From positions 1 through 37,244 of the IMG/VR virus record IMGVR_UViG_3300040801_004010: a stretch of 37,244 nucleotides of DNA; one strand, 5' to 3'. This DNA is from a virus. The notes below the pieces were generated by a model. The model saw only the letters and a program-made list of their open reading frames with translations, made no database searches and was not told the DNA's origin. Both the position numbers and the translations under genes were made by a program. Positions 23,121 to 30,856 of the stretch are shown here, piece after piece (position 1 is the first letter of the stretch; the number at the start of each line of letters is the position of its first letter).

Positions 23121-24404
23121 ATGAGTTTACGTGGATTTGAATTAACAAAAGGTACTACGGGACCAAATGCCAGCACAACTGATGACAACATTAGTGCGCT
23201 GCTTTTGAATGGTCCCGCAGTGGCCGCAGCTGGTGAAATTACCGGGATTGTACACGGTCAGGCTTACGAGATTACAAAGCCTGAAGATGCAGAGGTAATG
23301 GGTATCGATGCTGCATACGACACGGATAATGATGTTCGTGTATACCGCCATATAAAAGAGTTTTATCGCATGGCGGGTAAAGGTACTAAGCTTTGGATTA
23401 TGATCGTTCCTGAAGCTACAACAATGAAAACAGCGATTGAAACATATGGTGAATCATTAATTGTTGCTGCTGATGGTGCAATACGAGGTATTGCGGTGGG
23501 TTATAACCCTGAAGCAGGATATACGCCCGTTGCACTTGACGGAATGGAAACTGTCGTTCGTGAGGCAATTGCCCCGGCACAGCTATTACACGAGTGGAGT
23601 TGGAATACTGACCGACCTGTATACATTCTGCTTGAGGGTCGTGGTGTATCTGCTACTGTAGCAGGTGCCGCAGATTTAAGAGCATTAACCGAAGGTGCCG
23701 CATCACTTGAGGCTACGCATGTAGGTTTGGTAATTGGTCAGGATTGGGATTATGCTGATGCATTAGTAGGCGAAGCGCAAAAGTATGCCGACATTGGAAC
23801 CGCCTTAGGATCTAAGGCATTCTTACCTGTAAACAGATCAATTGCAGAGGTTGAAACAATGAATATCAGCTCTGCGCTGTTGTCTAAATGGTTAACTGCC
23901 GGGTTAAGTAATCACTTAACTATAAAAGAGCTTGATGCCGACTTAGCCGATTGGGATTCCAAAGGATATATATTCGGACTAAAGTATACAGGTGAACCTG
24001 GAATTCGTTGGAATAACGATCATGTTTGTTCGCCAGAAGGTGTGGACGATGAAGGGTATATAAAAATATCAACACTCGCTCATGCAGCTACAATTAACAA
24101 GGCAGCTCGTGAATTGCGTAAGCGATTACTGCCACGGGTAAAGTCGACAGTTCCTGTTGATGTTGAAACCGGATTATTACCTATTGCTATTGTTAAGGAG
24201 TTTGAAGGTATTGGAAACAAAGCCATCGGTAACCAAGGGCAAATGGTGAAAGATGGTGAGATATCAGGAGGAAAAACAATTGTTGATCCTGCCTCAAATC
24301 TTCAAACCGGTGAGAAAGCCCTTGATACTGATTTTTGGGTAGTACCAACTTCTACAATCGGTAAGATAAAAGGAACTATTAACCTTAAAACCTCATTATC
24401 ATGA
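23121..24404 (+). CDS. Tail sheath protein, DUF2586-like (Mu gpL-like)
   Basis: A protein of 427 residues. It starts with a GFELTKGTTGPN segment, has VYRHIKEFYRMAGKGTKLWIM, and a conserved end with VDVETGLLPIAIVKEFEG and DFWVVPTSTIGKIKGTI. This matches the DUF2586 type of contractile sheath in Bacteroidota phages. It shows that the phage is a myovirus. It overlaps the tube gene by 4 bp. Confidence 0.85.
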   Translation: MSLRGFELTKGTTGPNASTTDDNISALLLNGPAVAAAGEITGIVHGQAYEITKPEDAEVMGIDAAYDTDNDVRVYRHIKEFYRMAGKGTKLWIMIVPEATTMKTAIETYGESLIVAADGAIRGIAVGYNPEAGYTPVALDGMETVVREAIAPAQLLHEWSWNTDRPVYILLEGRGVSATVAGAADLRALTEGAASLEATHVGLVIGQDWDYADALVGEAQKYADIGTALGSKAFLPVNRSIAEVETMNISSALLSKWLTAGLSNHLTIKELDADLADWDSKGYIFGLKYTGEPGIRWNNDHVCSPEGVDDEGYIKISTLAHAATINKAARELRKRLLPRVKSTVPVDVETGLLPIAIVKEFEGIGNKAIGNQGQMVKDGEISGGKTIVDPASNLQTGEKALDTDFWVVPTSTIGKIKGTINLKTSLS

Positions 24405-24820
24405 GCGTAATTTATAGAAACGGAAAAGCATATGATTCCGGTGACGTGAAAATCGCCTTATTTGGCCGTATTGATTATGAAATCACTGAGATTACATACA
24501 ATACAGAACAGGAGCATCAAAAAAACCATTCTCTAGGATCCAATAAACAGACATCATATAGTATGGGTAAAATTGATGACACCTGTACAATGACTTTCCG
24601 CTTGCAATCTATTTCTGCAATTGAGAAAGCGGTAGGTGGTAATCTATTAGCCATTAAACCTTTTGAGGTAAATGTGGCATTCGTCAATGAGGATAACGAT
24701 ATCATTAATGATACTCTTCTTGTTAAGTTTACCAACCAGGGTCGAGACGTTGGTGGAGATATGGACTTAAAGAAACAACACACAATGTTTGTATTAGACA
24801 TTAATTACAACAACGCATAA
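24401..24820 (+). CDS. Tail tube protein (Mu gpM-like, putative)
   Basis: A protein of 139 residues following the sheath gene with an ATGA overlap, the normal sheath-tube order. It is beta-rich with charged turns (ALFGRIDYEITEITYNTEQ, and FTNQGRDVGGDMDLKK near the end), as in tube proteins. Family membership is inferred mainly from order and size. Confidence 0.75.
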   Translation: MSVIYRNGKAYDSGDVKIALFGRIDYEITEITYNTEQEHQKNHSLGSNKQTSYSMGKIDDTCTMTFRLQSISAIEKAVGGNLLAIKPFEVNVAFVNEDNDIINDTLLVKFTNQGRDVGGDMDLKKQHTMFVLDINYNNA

Positions 24821-24832
24821 AACGTAAATTAA

Positions 24833-25192
24833 ATGGAAGAAAAAGCAATAAAAAAGAATGCTTCGAACTTACCCGAAGGTGTAACCTCAGAACAGGTAAA
24901 AGCCTGGAAAGAAAGATATGGAGAAAACAAGATACATGCGTGCACTTTGTTGGATCCGGATACCGGTGATGAAATGGTAACTATTGTTGCCAGAACACCC
25001 GGAAGAAAAGAGGTAGGTGAGTTTGAAAAGTGGGTCGATAAAAACCCGGACAAATCAAAGGAGATACTTGTTAACTCATGCGTTCTTTCACATAAAGATG
25101 AAGTCAAAAATGATGAAAAAAAGTTTATGGCTGCATTTGATGCAATCATGCAGGTTTATCCTATAGGGAGAGCACAAGTAAAAAACTTATAG
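24833..25192 (+). CDS. Tail assembly chaperone, short form (gpG-type)
   Basis: A protein of 119 residues, 12 bp after the tube gene and upstream of DUF6046 and baseplate genes. The first half is basic and helical (NLPEGVTSEQVKAWKERYG), then a domain with DPDTGDEMVTIVARTPGRKEV. Its last codons contain the slippery heptamer A AAA AAC in the right phase, followed by leucine and TAG. The short form ends here; a fraction of ribosomes should continue in the -1 frame to 25401. This matches the two-product tail chaperones, of which Mu gp41/gp42 are an example. Confidence 0.8.
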   Translation: MEEKAIKKNASNLPEGVTSEQVKAWKERYGENKIHACTLLDPDTGDEMVTIVARTPGRKEVGEFEKWVDKNPDKSKEILVNSCVLSHKDEVKNDEKKFMAAFDAIMQVYPIGRAQVKNL

Positions 25193-25235
25193 AAGACTAC
25201 CCGTTCATTGACATTGTTGATGACTCGGATAGTCT
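25180..25235 (+). promoter_or_regulatory. Programmed -1 ribosomal frameshift signal
   Basis: Heptamer A AAA AAC at 25180-25186 is read as gtA AAA AAC tta tag. After 7 bases, agactacccg (25194-25203) can pair with cggatagtct (25226-25235), a 10-bp stem with one mismatch and a 22-base loop. Heptamer, spacer and stem fit a -1 frameshift site. The stop codon is 3 bases after the heptamer. Confidence 0.85.
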
Positions 25236-25401
25236 TACCCGAGACTTATCAAATTTTTTCAGGAGGGCAAATGCCCTCATGAGCTTTTATTTTCATATAC
25301 CATTTCCTGAAGAGCTGGACGATCAAACATGGATGGAAAAGTACCGCCAAATCGAATGGCTTGCAAAAAAGGGAATATTAGGAGTAAAGACAGATGAGTA
25401 G
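25186..25401 (+). CDS. Tail assembly chaperone, frameshift extension (gpT-type part)
   Basis: The frame of 71 codons opened by the -1 shift, without its own good start codon. It begins LIEDYPFIDIVDDSDSL and has FFRRANALMSFYFHIPFPEE, and TWMEKYRQIEWLAKKG near the end. Together with the upstream frame the fusion would be about 189 residues (24833-25401). The extension binds the tape measure in known systems. It overlaps the next gene by 8 bp. It would be lost in an annotation that asks for ATG starts. Confidence 0.82.
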   Translation, partial: LIEDYPFIDIVDDSDSLTRDLSNFFRRANALMSFYFHIPFPEELDDQTWMEKYRQIEWLAKKGILGVKTDE

Positions 25402-26017
25402 TATATCAATTACACAAGTTATCGAACGTTATAAAGCAGGTTTTGGTTACGTAGCAGCTAATATTGCCGTTGCGGGTGCCAATCGTGTCTGGTCGAATCT
25501 TGTGGATATACCAGTCTATACCGATACAGACACCCGATTTGCTAACATCCTGTTAATTAACAGTCAAACAAACAAAGGCTTTGGTTTTGGTGACCAGGGA
25601 GTTTTAAAGGAGCTGGGTGAAAATCAAAAGATTACCGATTACACATACATGGGTACCCCGCCAATGATTTCATTTGGCTGGGGTAAACATGTTGTAAAAA
25701 CCGACATTGATCGCAGTGACATAACTGTTATTGAAAACTTTGGTTTAAAACCAAAACAGATATCATTTAGAGGTATTCTTATTGATACTGAAGAGCATCA
25801 ATATCCAAATTTATTGATGCAGGCACTTAACGAAATGTTAAGCAGTGGAGGCACATACAAAGTTGTAAGCGATATTTTCTCCGACCTTGATATAACAGAG
25901 GTGTTTTTTGAGGATGATTTTAAAGTAGATTTTGTAGAAGGGTTTGTGGATACTGTAAAATTTACCGCCCGTGGTATTAGTACAGAACCTGCCGAATTTA
26001 AAGTAATAGGAGGGTAA
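25394..26017 (+). CDS. DUF6046 tail/baseplate protein
   Basis: A protein of 207 residues with FANILLINSQTNKGFGFGD, PPMISFGWGKHVVKTDIDR and FRGILIDTEEHQYPNLLMQ, which I take as DUF6046, found in tail modules of Bacteroidota phages. It lies between the tail chaperone pair and the hub gene, where Mu has its DNA circularisation/tail gene. Probably part of the baseplate or tail tip. Start overlaps the frameshift extension. Confidence 0.65.
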   Translation: MSSISITQVIERYKAGFGYVAANIAVAGANRVWSNLVDIPVYTDTDTRFANILLINSQTNKGFGFGDQGVLKELGENQKITDYTYMGTPPMISFGWGKHVVKTDIDRSDITVIENFGLKPKQISFRGILIDTEEHQYPNLLMQALNEMLSSGGTYKVVSDIFSDLDITEVFFEDDFKVDFVEGFVDTVKFTARGISTEPAEFKVIGG

Positions 26018-26020
26018 TGT

Positions 26021-26989
26021 ATGTACAGGGAGCCATTATCACGCATAGTCATCGGATCGGGAAACAAATTCTTAGAGTTTAACAACGTTAATCGTGTAGA
26101 AATAATCGAGAGTGTTAAGGAACTGGGCAATAAAGCCACAATTACATTACCTCGAAATTATCGTAAGTTTGAAAACAAAAGTATCCTTGAATTAATAAAA
26201 AGTGGGGATCCGGTTAAAATTTTCTTAGGTTATGATGGTGAACTACGTGAAGAGTTCAACGGATACCTGCAATTTCCAGAAAGTAATGCACCATTAATTA
26301 TTCATGTTGACGATGAGTTTTATCCTTTAAAACGTAATAACTTTAAAAAGACTTTTCCAGATGGAACTACATTACGTGAGATACTTGAATATGTTGCATC
26401 GGGTTATGAAATTATTTGCCCGGATGTCACGCTTTCATCATTTCAAATTCCAAACATAAGCACTTATCAGGTACTTAATACATTAAAAGATCAGTATGGT
26501 TTTTACACCCGCCTTAACGGCAATGTATTAACCTGCATGTGGCCTTACGAAATTGAAGGTGATATTCACACATACACATTTTATACCCCAACGGTAAAAA
26601 AGAATGACCTTAAGTATCAGCGAACAGAAGATGTAAAAATAAAAATTCGTGCCATAGCTAATCAACGAACAGGTAAAAAATTAACATTCAACTATCCTCC
26701 GGGGCCAGATAATAATGAGGTAAGTATACGCACATTAAACTTTGGACCAATTACACAAAAACAACTCGAACAGGTTGCAAAAAAAGAATATGAAAGAATT
26801 GCCTTTGACGGATATAGAGGGAATATCACAGGATTTGGAACGCCCAGAACTCATGCGGGAGACACATTAAAAATTGTTGACAGGTACGAGCCAGATCGTG
26901 AAGGTAATTACCTGATAGATTCAGTAAAAATAATCTACGATTTAAACCAGGGATTTGAACGAATTAATACATTGAGTTTTAAAGTATGA
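26021..26989 (+). CDS. Baseplate hub protein (Mu gpP / gp44-like)
   Basis: A protein of 322 residues. An early beta domain (FLEFNNVNRVEIIESVKEL, ITLPRNYRKFEN) is followed by FPDGTTLREILEYVASG and a region with RTHAGDTLKIVDRYEPDREGNYLID. This is the late-control-D/hub-type fold order that connects tail tube and spike. It overlaps the spike gene by 4 bp. The family assignment rests on pattern and order. Confidence 0.72.
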   Translation: MYREPLSRIVIGSGNKFLEFNNVNRVEIIESVKELGNKATITLPRNYRKFENKSILELIKSGDPVKIFLGYDGELREEFNGYLQFPESNAPLIIHVDDEFYPLKRNNFKKTFPDGTTLREILEYVASGYEIICPDVTLSSFQIPNISTYQVLNTLKDQYGFYTRLNGNVLTCMWPYEIEGDIHTYTFYTPTVKKNDLKYQRTEDVKIKIRAIANQRTGKKLTFNYPPGPDNNEVSIRTLNFGPITQKQLEQVAKKEYERIAFDGYRGNITGFGTPRTHAGDTLKIVDRYEPDREGNYLIDSVKIIYDLNQGFERINTLSFKV

Positions 26990-27555
26990 ACTTAGAAAAG
27001 CAAATAGAAAAAGCTCTAAAAGCGGCTATTAATAATATGGTTCCAGTTGTGGTTACTGAAGGGAAAGTTACAGCTGTGAATAAGGCTGAACGTACTTGCA
27101 ATGTGGATAGAGGAGAAATGCCCGATTTGCTTAATGTAAGACTCAATTCAATTATTGAAGCGGGTAATGATCTTCTCACAATATATCCTAAAGCTGAGAG
27201 TAATGTGCTTTGCATTATGATTGAAAAAAATCCTGCTGATGCCTTTTTATTATCAACAAATAATATTGAGGAGATATCAGGAGAGATTGGCGGACAAAAG
27301 TTTTTATGGAATAAAAATGGGTTTGTATTTAACGATGGTCAGATTGGCGGAATGGTAAAGGCCAGTGAGTTAAAAACACAATCCGAAAAGGATAAGGATG
27401 TTATTGATGCAATATTGCAGGTAATTAATAGCAGTGTAATTCCAACGGCTTCACCTGGTAGCCCTGATGCATTTCAGGCGGCTTTAAAGTTGGCCCTTAC
27501 CGGGAAGAGTACAGGCGTATATACAGAACTGGAGAATGATAAAGTAAAACACTAA
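26986..27555 (+). CDS. Baseplate spike protein (gpV / Mu gp45-like)
   Basis: A protein of 189 residues. After a short helix, an OB-like domain with VTEGKVTAVNKAERTCNVDR and a later stretch with FVFNDGQIGGMVKASEL would form the membrane-piercing spike. In Mu the product of 45 is the central spike. It lies between hub and gp46-like genes and shares the last base with the next start. Confidence 0.75.
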   Translation: MNLEKQIEKALKAAINNMVPVVVTEGKVTAVNKAERTCNVDRGEMPDLLNVRLNSIIEAGNDLLTIYPKAESNVLCIMIEKNPADAFLLSTNNIEEISGEIGGQKFLWNKNGFVFNDGQIGGMVKASELKTQSEKDKDVIDAILQVINSSVIPTASPGSPDAFQAALKLALTGKSTGVYTELENDKVKH

Positions 27556-27863
27556 TGGCAAGACAGGATATATTACTTGATAGTGAAGGAAATTGGGCTG
27601 TTGAAAATGGTGATTTTGTGGTGGGTAACAGTGATGATCAGCATGTGGAGCAATTACTTTTAACACGTAAGGGGATGATTCGTGAGGCTGCTTCTGTTGG
27701 TGTGGGTATACTTGGATATCTAAAAAAACAAAACACGCAAATAAGCGACTTAAAACGTGAGATTAAGATAAACCTTCAATCTGACGGATATAAAGTAAGA
27801 AAGCTCACGATTGATGATAAAGGTGAGTTTACACTAGATTATGAAACTACATACAATGAATAA
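27555..27863 (+). CDS. Baseplate wedge protein (Mu gp46 / T4 gp25-like)
   Basis: A protein of 102 residues with NGDFVVGNSDDQHVEQLLLTRKGMIRE near the start, the usual form of gp46/gp25 proteins, and a repeat-like strand end. It nucleates the sheath at the baseplate. It overlaps the endolysin gene by 8-23 bp, depending on which start is used there. Confidence 0.8.
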   Translation: MARQDILLDSEGNWAVENGDFVVGNSDDQHVEQLLLTRKGMIREAASVGVGILGYLKKQNTQISDLKREIKINLQSDGYKVRKLTIDDKGEFTLDYETTYNE

Positions 27864-28326
27864 AATAAAGCAACATACCAGAGAATTTTATAATACCTAT
27901 GGAGATCCGGGTGAACATAACCTTGTTATTGTTTCTGTACCGTACAAATTGCGCTTATCGTGGGATATAACAACCCGTATAGATAGAATTCGTGTACACA
28001 GATTGGTAAGTGACGAAGTGCCGGAAGTTCTCGAAAAAGTTTACGGCTATTATGGCAAAGAGGTATTTAATCTGGGCATTGACACTTTTGGAGGATCATA
28101 TAATTTTCGTAAAACCCGCAGGGGAAATGACTTAAGTATGCATGCCTGGGGTTTAGCTCTCGACTTCGATCCGCTTAATAATCGTTTGCAATGGGGAGAG
28201 CCAAGGGCACGTTTCTCTGAAGATGTATATCAATATTGGTGGGAACAATGGGAGGCTGTCGGATGGACTTCGTTGGGACGTGAGTTAAATTATGATTGGA
28301 TGCATATACAAAAACCCTCAATTTAA
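27841..28326 (+). CDS. Endolysin, M15-type peptidase
   Basis: A protein of 161 residues. The zinc site of the M15 family (D-Ala-D-Ala carboxypeptidase or L-Ala-D-Glu endopeptidase) is visible: SMHAWGLALDFD (S99, H101, D108) and DWMHIQ (H155), with W and Y residues between. It would cut peptide bridges of peptidoglycan for lysis. An ATG at 27856 (MNKIKQHTREFYN) is an equally good start. It is followed by a holin-like gene and a spanin. It lies within baseplate genes, so a tail role in entry is possible too. Confidence 0.88.
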   Translation: MKLHTMNKIKQHTREFYNTYGDPGEHNLVIVSVPYKLRLSWDITTRIDRIRVHRLVSDEVPEVLEKVYGYYGKEVFNLGIDTFGGSYNFRKTRRGNDLSMHAWGLALDFDPLNNRLQWGEPRARFSEDVYQYWWEQWEAVGWTSLGRELNYDWMHIQKPSI

Positions 28327-28332
28327 ATAGTT

Positions 28333-28542
28333 ATGAAAGCATTTTTAAAAGCTCTTTTATCGGATAACAATACAGTAAGTCATAAGCGGTTTATTTCGCT
28401 GGTATCGTTTGTTATTATAATAATTATGGGAATGTTAAGTCTTATAGGTGCAGAAATTAATGATACTGTATTCTACACATTTGCAGCCTTGACAGTTGGA
28501 CAGACTGCTTTATCATTACCCGAAAAATTTAAAAAACAATGA
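28333..28542 (+). CDS. Holin-like small membrane protein
   Basis: A protein of 69 residues with two hydrophobic helices (about 21-40 and 46-62) and a charged tail (LPEKFKKQ). It stands between the endolysin and the spanin, overlapping the spanin gene by 4 bp, the typical position of a holin. Confidence 0.7.
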   Translation: MKAFLKALLSDNNTVSHKRFISLVSFVIIIIMGMLSLIGAEINDTVFYTFAALTVGQTALSLPEKFKKQ

Positions 28543-28991
28543 AAATCCTGTTAGTGTACATATCAGTTGTGTTATTTAGTGGGTGCGTTACATACGAAAA
28601 GTGTCAGGATAAATATGGGTCAAAAGTTGATACGGTTTATTTTGAGATTGAAAGGGAGGTTCCTGTTCAGGTAATTGCTCCCGCTGATAGCACACAAATT
28701 GCAATTGATGCCGATACCATTGTTCCTGGTAAAGTATACGAAACTAAAAGTGATAGTTCTGAAATAAAGTTAAAGTACTGGAAAGATAATTATACTAGGT
28801 TACTTTATGTAAGTGCTAACATTCCAAAAAGAATAATAAGAGATACTCTTATTATAAGAGATACTATACCGTGTATTGAAGTTAATAATTTTGAACCAAC
28901 CCCTGAGAAAAAAAGTATTTGGGATAAGGTTGCAACGTGGTTGCTTTGTGTAACGGTGCTAATTTTAATAATAAAAGTAAAATCAAATTAA
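28539..28991 (+). CDS. One-piece spanin (u-spanin) lipoprotein
   Basis: A protein of 150 residues. The N-terminus has a lipoprotein signal with lipobox LFSGC (lipidated C16). The middle is charged and beta-rich. Residues about 131-146 (VATWLLCVTVLILIIK) form a membrane span at the C-terminus, followed by a short basic tail. A lipid anchor in the outer membrane plus a span in the inner membrane is the definition of a u-spanin, which fuses the two membranes at lysis. It follows holin and endolysin genes. Its stop shares a base with the next ATG. Confidence 0.75.
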   Translation: MKILLVYISVVLFSGCVTYEKCQDKYGSKVDTVYFEIEREVPVQVIAPADSTQIAIDADTIVPGKVYETKSDSSEIKLKYWKDNYTRLLYVSANIPKRIIRDTLIIRDTIPCIEVNNFEPTPEKKSIWDKVATWLLCVTVLILIIKVKSN

Positions 28992-29560
28992 TGTCATACA
29001 CCATCAACATAGAGCCCGGACAAAATATATTAGATATATGCCTGCAAGAGCTTGGCAGCTTATCTGATATTGTGTTGTTACATGATGTTAATGGATTTGA
29101 TCAACTTCCTGCGGATCTGTCACCGGGTGATTCTATAATCATTCCTGATGCAACCGTTAATAAAGAGTTAGTATCCTCGCTTCAAAAAAATAAACCAGCA
29201 ACCGAATCAGACGAAAACGAACAGATTGGAATGCTCGACTATACGAAGCTAAATATAGTTACAGAGAACAAAACAATTGTACTGGTAGAACCCGGACAAA
29301 ATATATTTGATATTTGTTTGCAGGAAACCGGATCGCTTGATAATCTTTTAGAGTTACATAGAATAAATGGTTTAGAACAATTGCCAGCCGATATAAAAGC
29401 AGGCGATGAATTAATAATACCTGAAGTCGAAAAAAACATTAACATAGTTGGTATCCTGTCACGCAAAAAACCTGCAACTGTTGACGATGTTGTAATCGAA
29501 AATATTACACAGGGAGGTATTGGTTACATGGGTATTGAAATTGATTTTGTAGTAAGTTAA
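28991..29560 (+). CDS. Tandem LysM-like tail protein
   Basis: A protein of 189 residues made of two similar halves. Each has a VEPGQNI-DICLQE-GSL element, a helix with LH-NGL-QLPAD, and a GD-IIIP end, which is a LysM-like fold. The ATG at 28991 is preferred, since a start at 28937 would overlap the spanin gene and adds nothing conserved. LysM proteins occur in baseplates (T4 gp53 type, gpX type), where they bind peptidoglycan or join baseplate parts. Confidence 0.7.
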   Translation: MSYTINIEPGQNILDICLQELGSLSDIVLLHDVNGFDQLPADLSPGDSIIIPDATVNKELVSSLQKNKPATESDENEQIGMLDYTKLNIVTENKTIVLVEPGQNIFDICLQETGSLDNLLELHRINGLEQLPADIKAGDELIIPEVEKNINIVGILSRKKPATVDDVVIENITQGGIGYMGIEIDFVVS

Positions 29561-29562
29561 TT

Positions 29563-30402
29563 ATGGCACGTACAGAAACTGAAATAGAAAACGAAATTTT
29601 GACCTATAAAGCGTCAAGAACTGAACTTAATATACTTAGTAGTTTAAGTAATACAGCAATTTGGCGGGCATGGGTCAATGTATGTAAACGAATATTGCAT
29701 ACAATAGAAACTCTATTCGATGATCATAAATCGAAAGTTGATATTGCAATAAAAGATCTAAAGCCACATAGTGCTAACTGGTACGCAAATAAAGTTCTTA
29801 GCTTTCAATATGGTCGTGCGCTTGTGGTAGATACAGACTACTATGATAATACAGGGTTAAACGATACAGATATTGAATCCGAACAGGTTGTAAAGTATGC
29901 AACTGCCCGTGAATTTGGGTCTGTTGTTCTTATTAAAGTTGCAGGAGAGTCCAATGGAGAAAAAGAACCATTACCATCAGCACAAGAGGCAGCACTAGAA
30001 TCATATATTAGTGAGATTAAAGATGCAGGGGTAGTTTTCACGCTAGTTAATCGTGATCCTGATTATTACCGTGCGACGATTCAAATTTATTATGATCCAA
30101 TGATTCTGGACTCAGATGGAAACCGACTCGATGGAAGCGTACCAGAACCAGTTCAAACAGAAATTAAAGAATATATATCAAACCTTCCTTTCAATGGTGA
30201 ATATACCAATATGGCACTGGTTGATAAATTACAGGCCGTTGAAGGCGTTGTTATTCCTGAGTTAATTCTTGCTGAAACAAAATTCGGTCAAAACGACTGG
30301 GCACCTGTTACAGCAAAAGTAACCCCAGACTCAGGATACATGAGAGTTTATGATGATAATGATCTAACGTTAGAATTTATTCCTTATGGCAATACAAATT
30401 GA
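29563..30402 (+). CDS. Baseplate J-like protein (Mu gp47-like)
   Basis: A protein of 279 residues, between LysM and wedge genes. It carries the J-like region with VKYATAREFGSVVLIKVAGE, a two-strand domain with VFTLVNRDPDYYRATIQIYY, and a last part with NMALVDKLQAVEGVVIPEL. Proteins of this family form the wedge of the baseplate in contractile tails. Overlaps the next gene by 17 bp. Confidence 0.78.
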   Translation: MARTETEIENEILTYKASRTELNILSSLSNTAIWRAWVNVCKRILHTIETLFDDHKSKVDIAIKDLKPHSANWYANKVLSFQYGRALVVDTDYYDNTGLNDTDIESEQVVKYATAREFGSVVLIKVAGESNGEKEPLPSAQEAALESYISEIKDAGVVFTLVNRDPDYYRATIQIYYDPMILDSDGNRLDGSVPEPVQTEIKEYISNLPFNGEYTNMALVDKLQAVEGVVIPELILAETKFGQNDWAPVTAKVTPDSGYMRVYDDNDLTLEFIPYGNTN

Positions 30403-30856
30403 TGTAACAAAATATATTAAGCAAGCTATACACCCAAATCAACTCACAGTATTTAATGTGCAGTGGTTGGAGGCTTTGTTATATCCTCTAAGGAATTTAT
30501 TATTTAGATTTTATAAACAACGAACAGATGATCTATACAGGATTGAACACAATGGCCAGGTGTGTTATTTGAGGGCTGTATTAAATGACATATTTGATAG
30601 TCAGGAACGACGAATTACTATAACAGATGCATTCAGATATAATTTTGTTTACTTCTACCCGGAGTTAGACGAAAAGGCAGTTTTACACAATACAGTACTA
30701 TATCCGAGGGCTGAGTTTGTTGGAGGTGAGGCGGTTGATTTTAATGTCATTATTCCTACTGCTCTTGGTTTAACGCCTGATCAGGAAACCCGAATGCGGT
30801 CGATTTTAGATGAATATAAATTAGTTTCAAAAAAATATGCCATAGTTTATGAATAG
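30386..30856 (+). CDS. Tail/baseplate protein (Mu gp48 position)
   Basis: A protein of 156 residues that follows the J-like gene, the place of gp48/gpI. It has a first helix, VQWLEALLYPLRNLL, then YRIEHNGQVCYLRAVLNDIFD and a C-terminal helix. No firm family is seen. It overlaps both neighbours (17 bp and 8 bp), consistent with a tight structural operon. Confidence 0.6.
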   Translation: MAIQIDVTKYIKQAIHPNQLTVFNVQWLEALLYPLRNLLFRFYKQRTDDLYRIEHNGQVCYLRAVLNDIFDSQERRITITDAFRYNFVYFYPELDEKAVLHNTVLYPRAEFVGGEAVDFNVIIPTALGLTPDQETRMRSILDEYKLVSKKYAIVYE

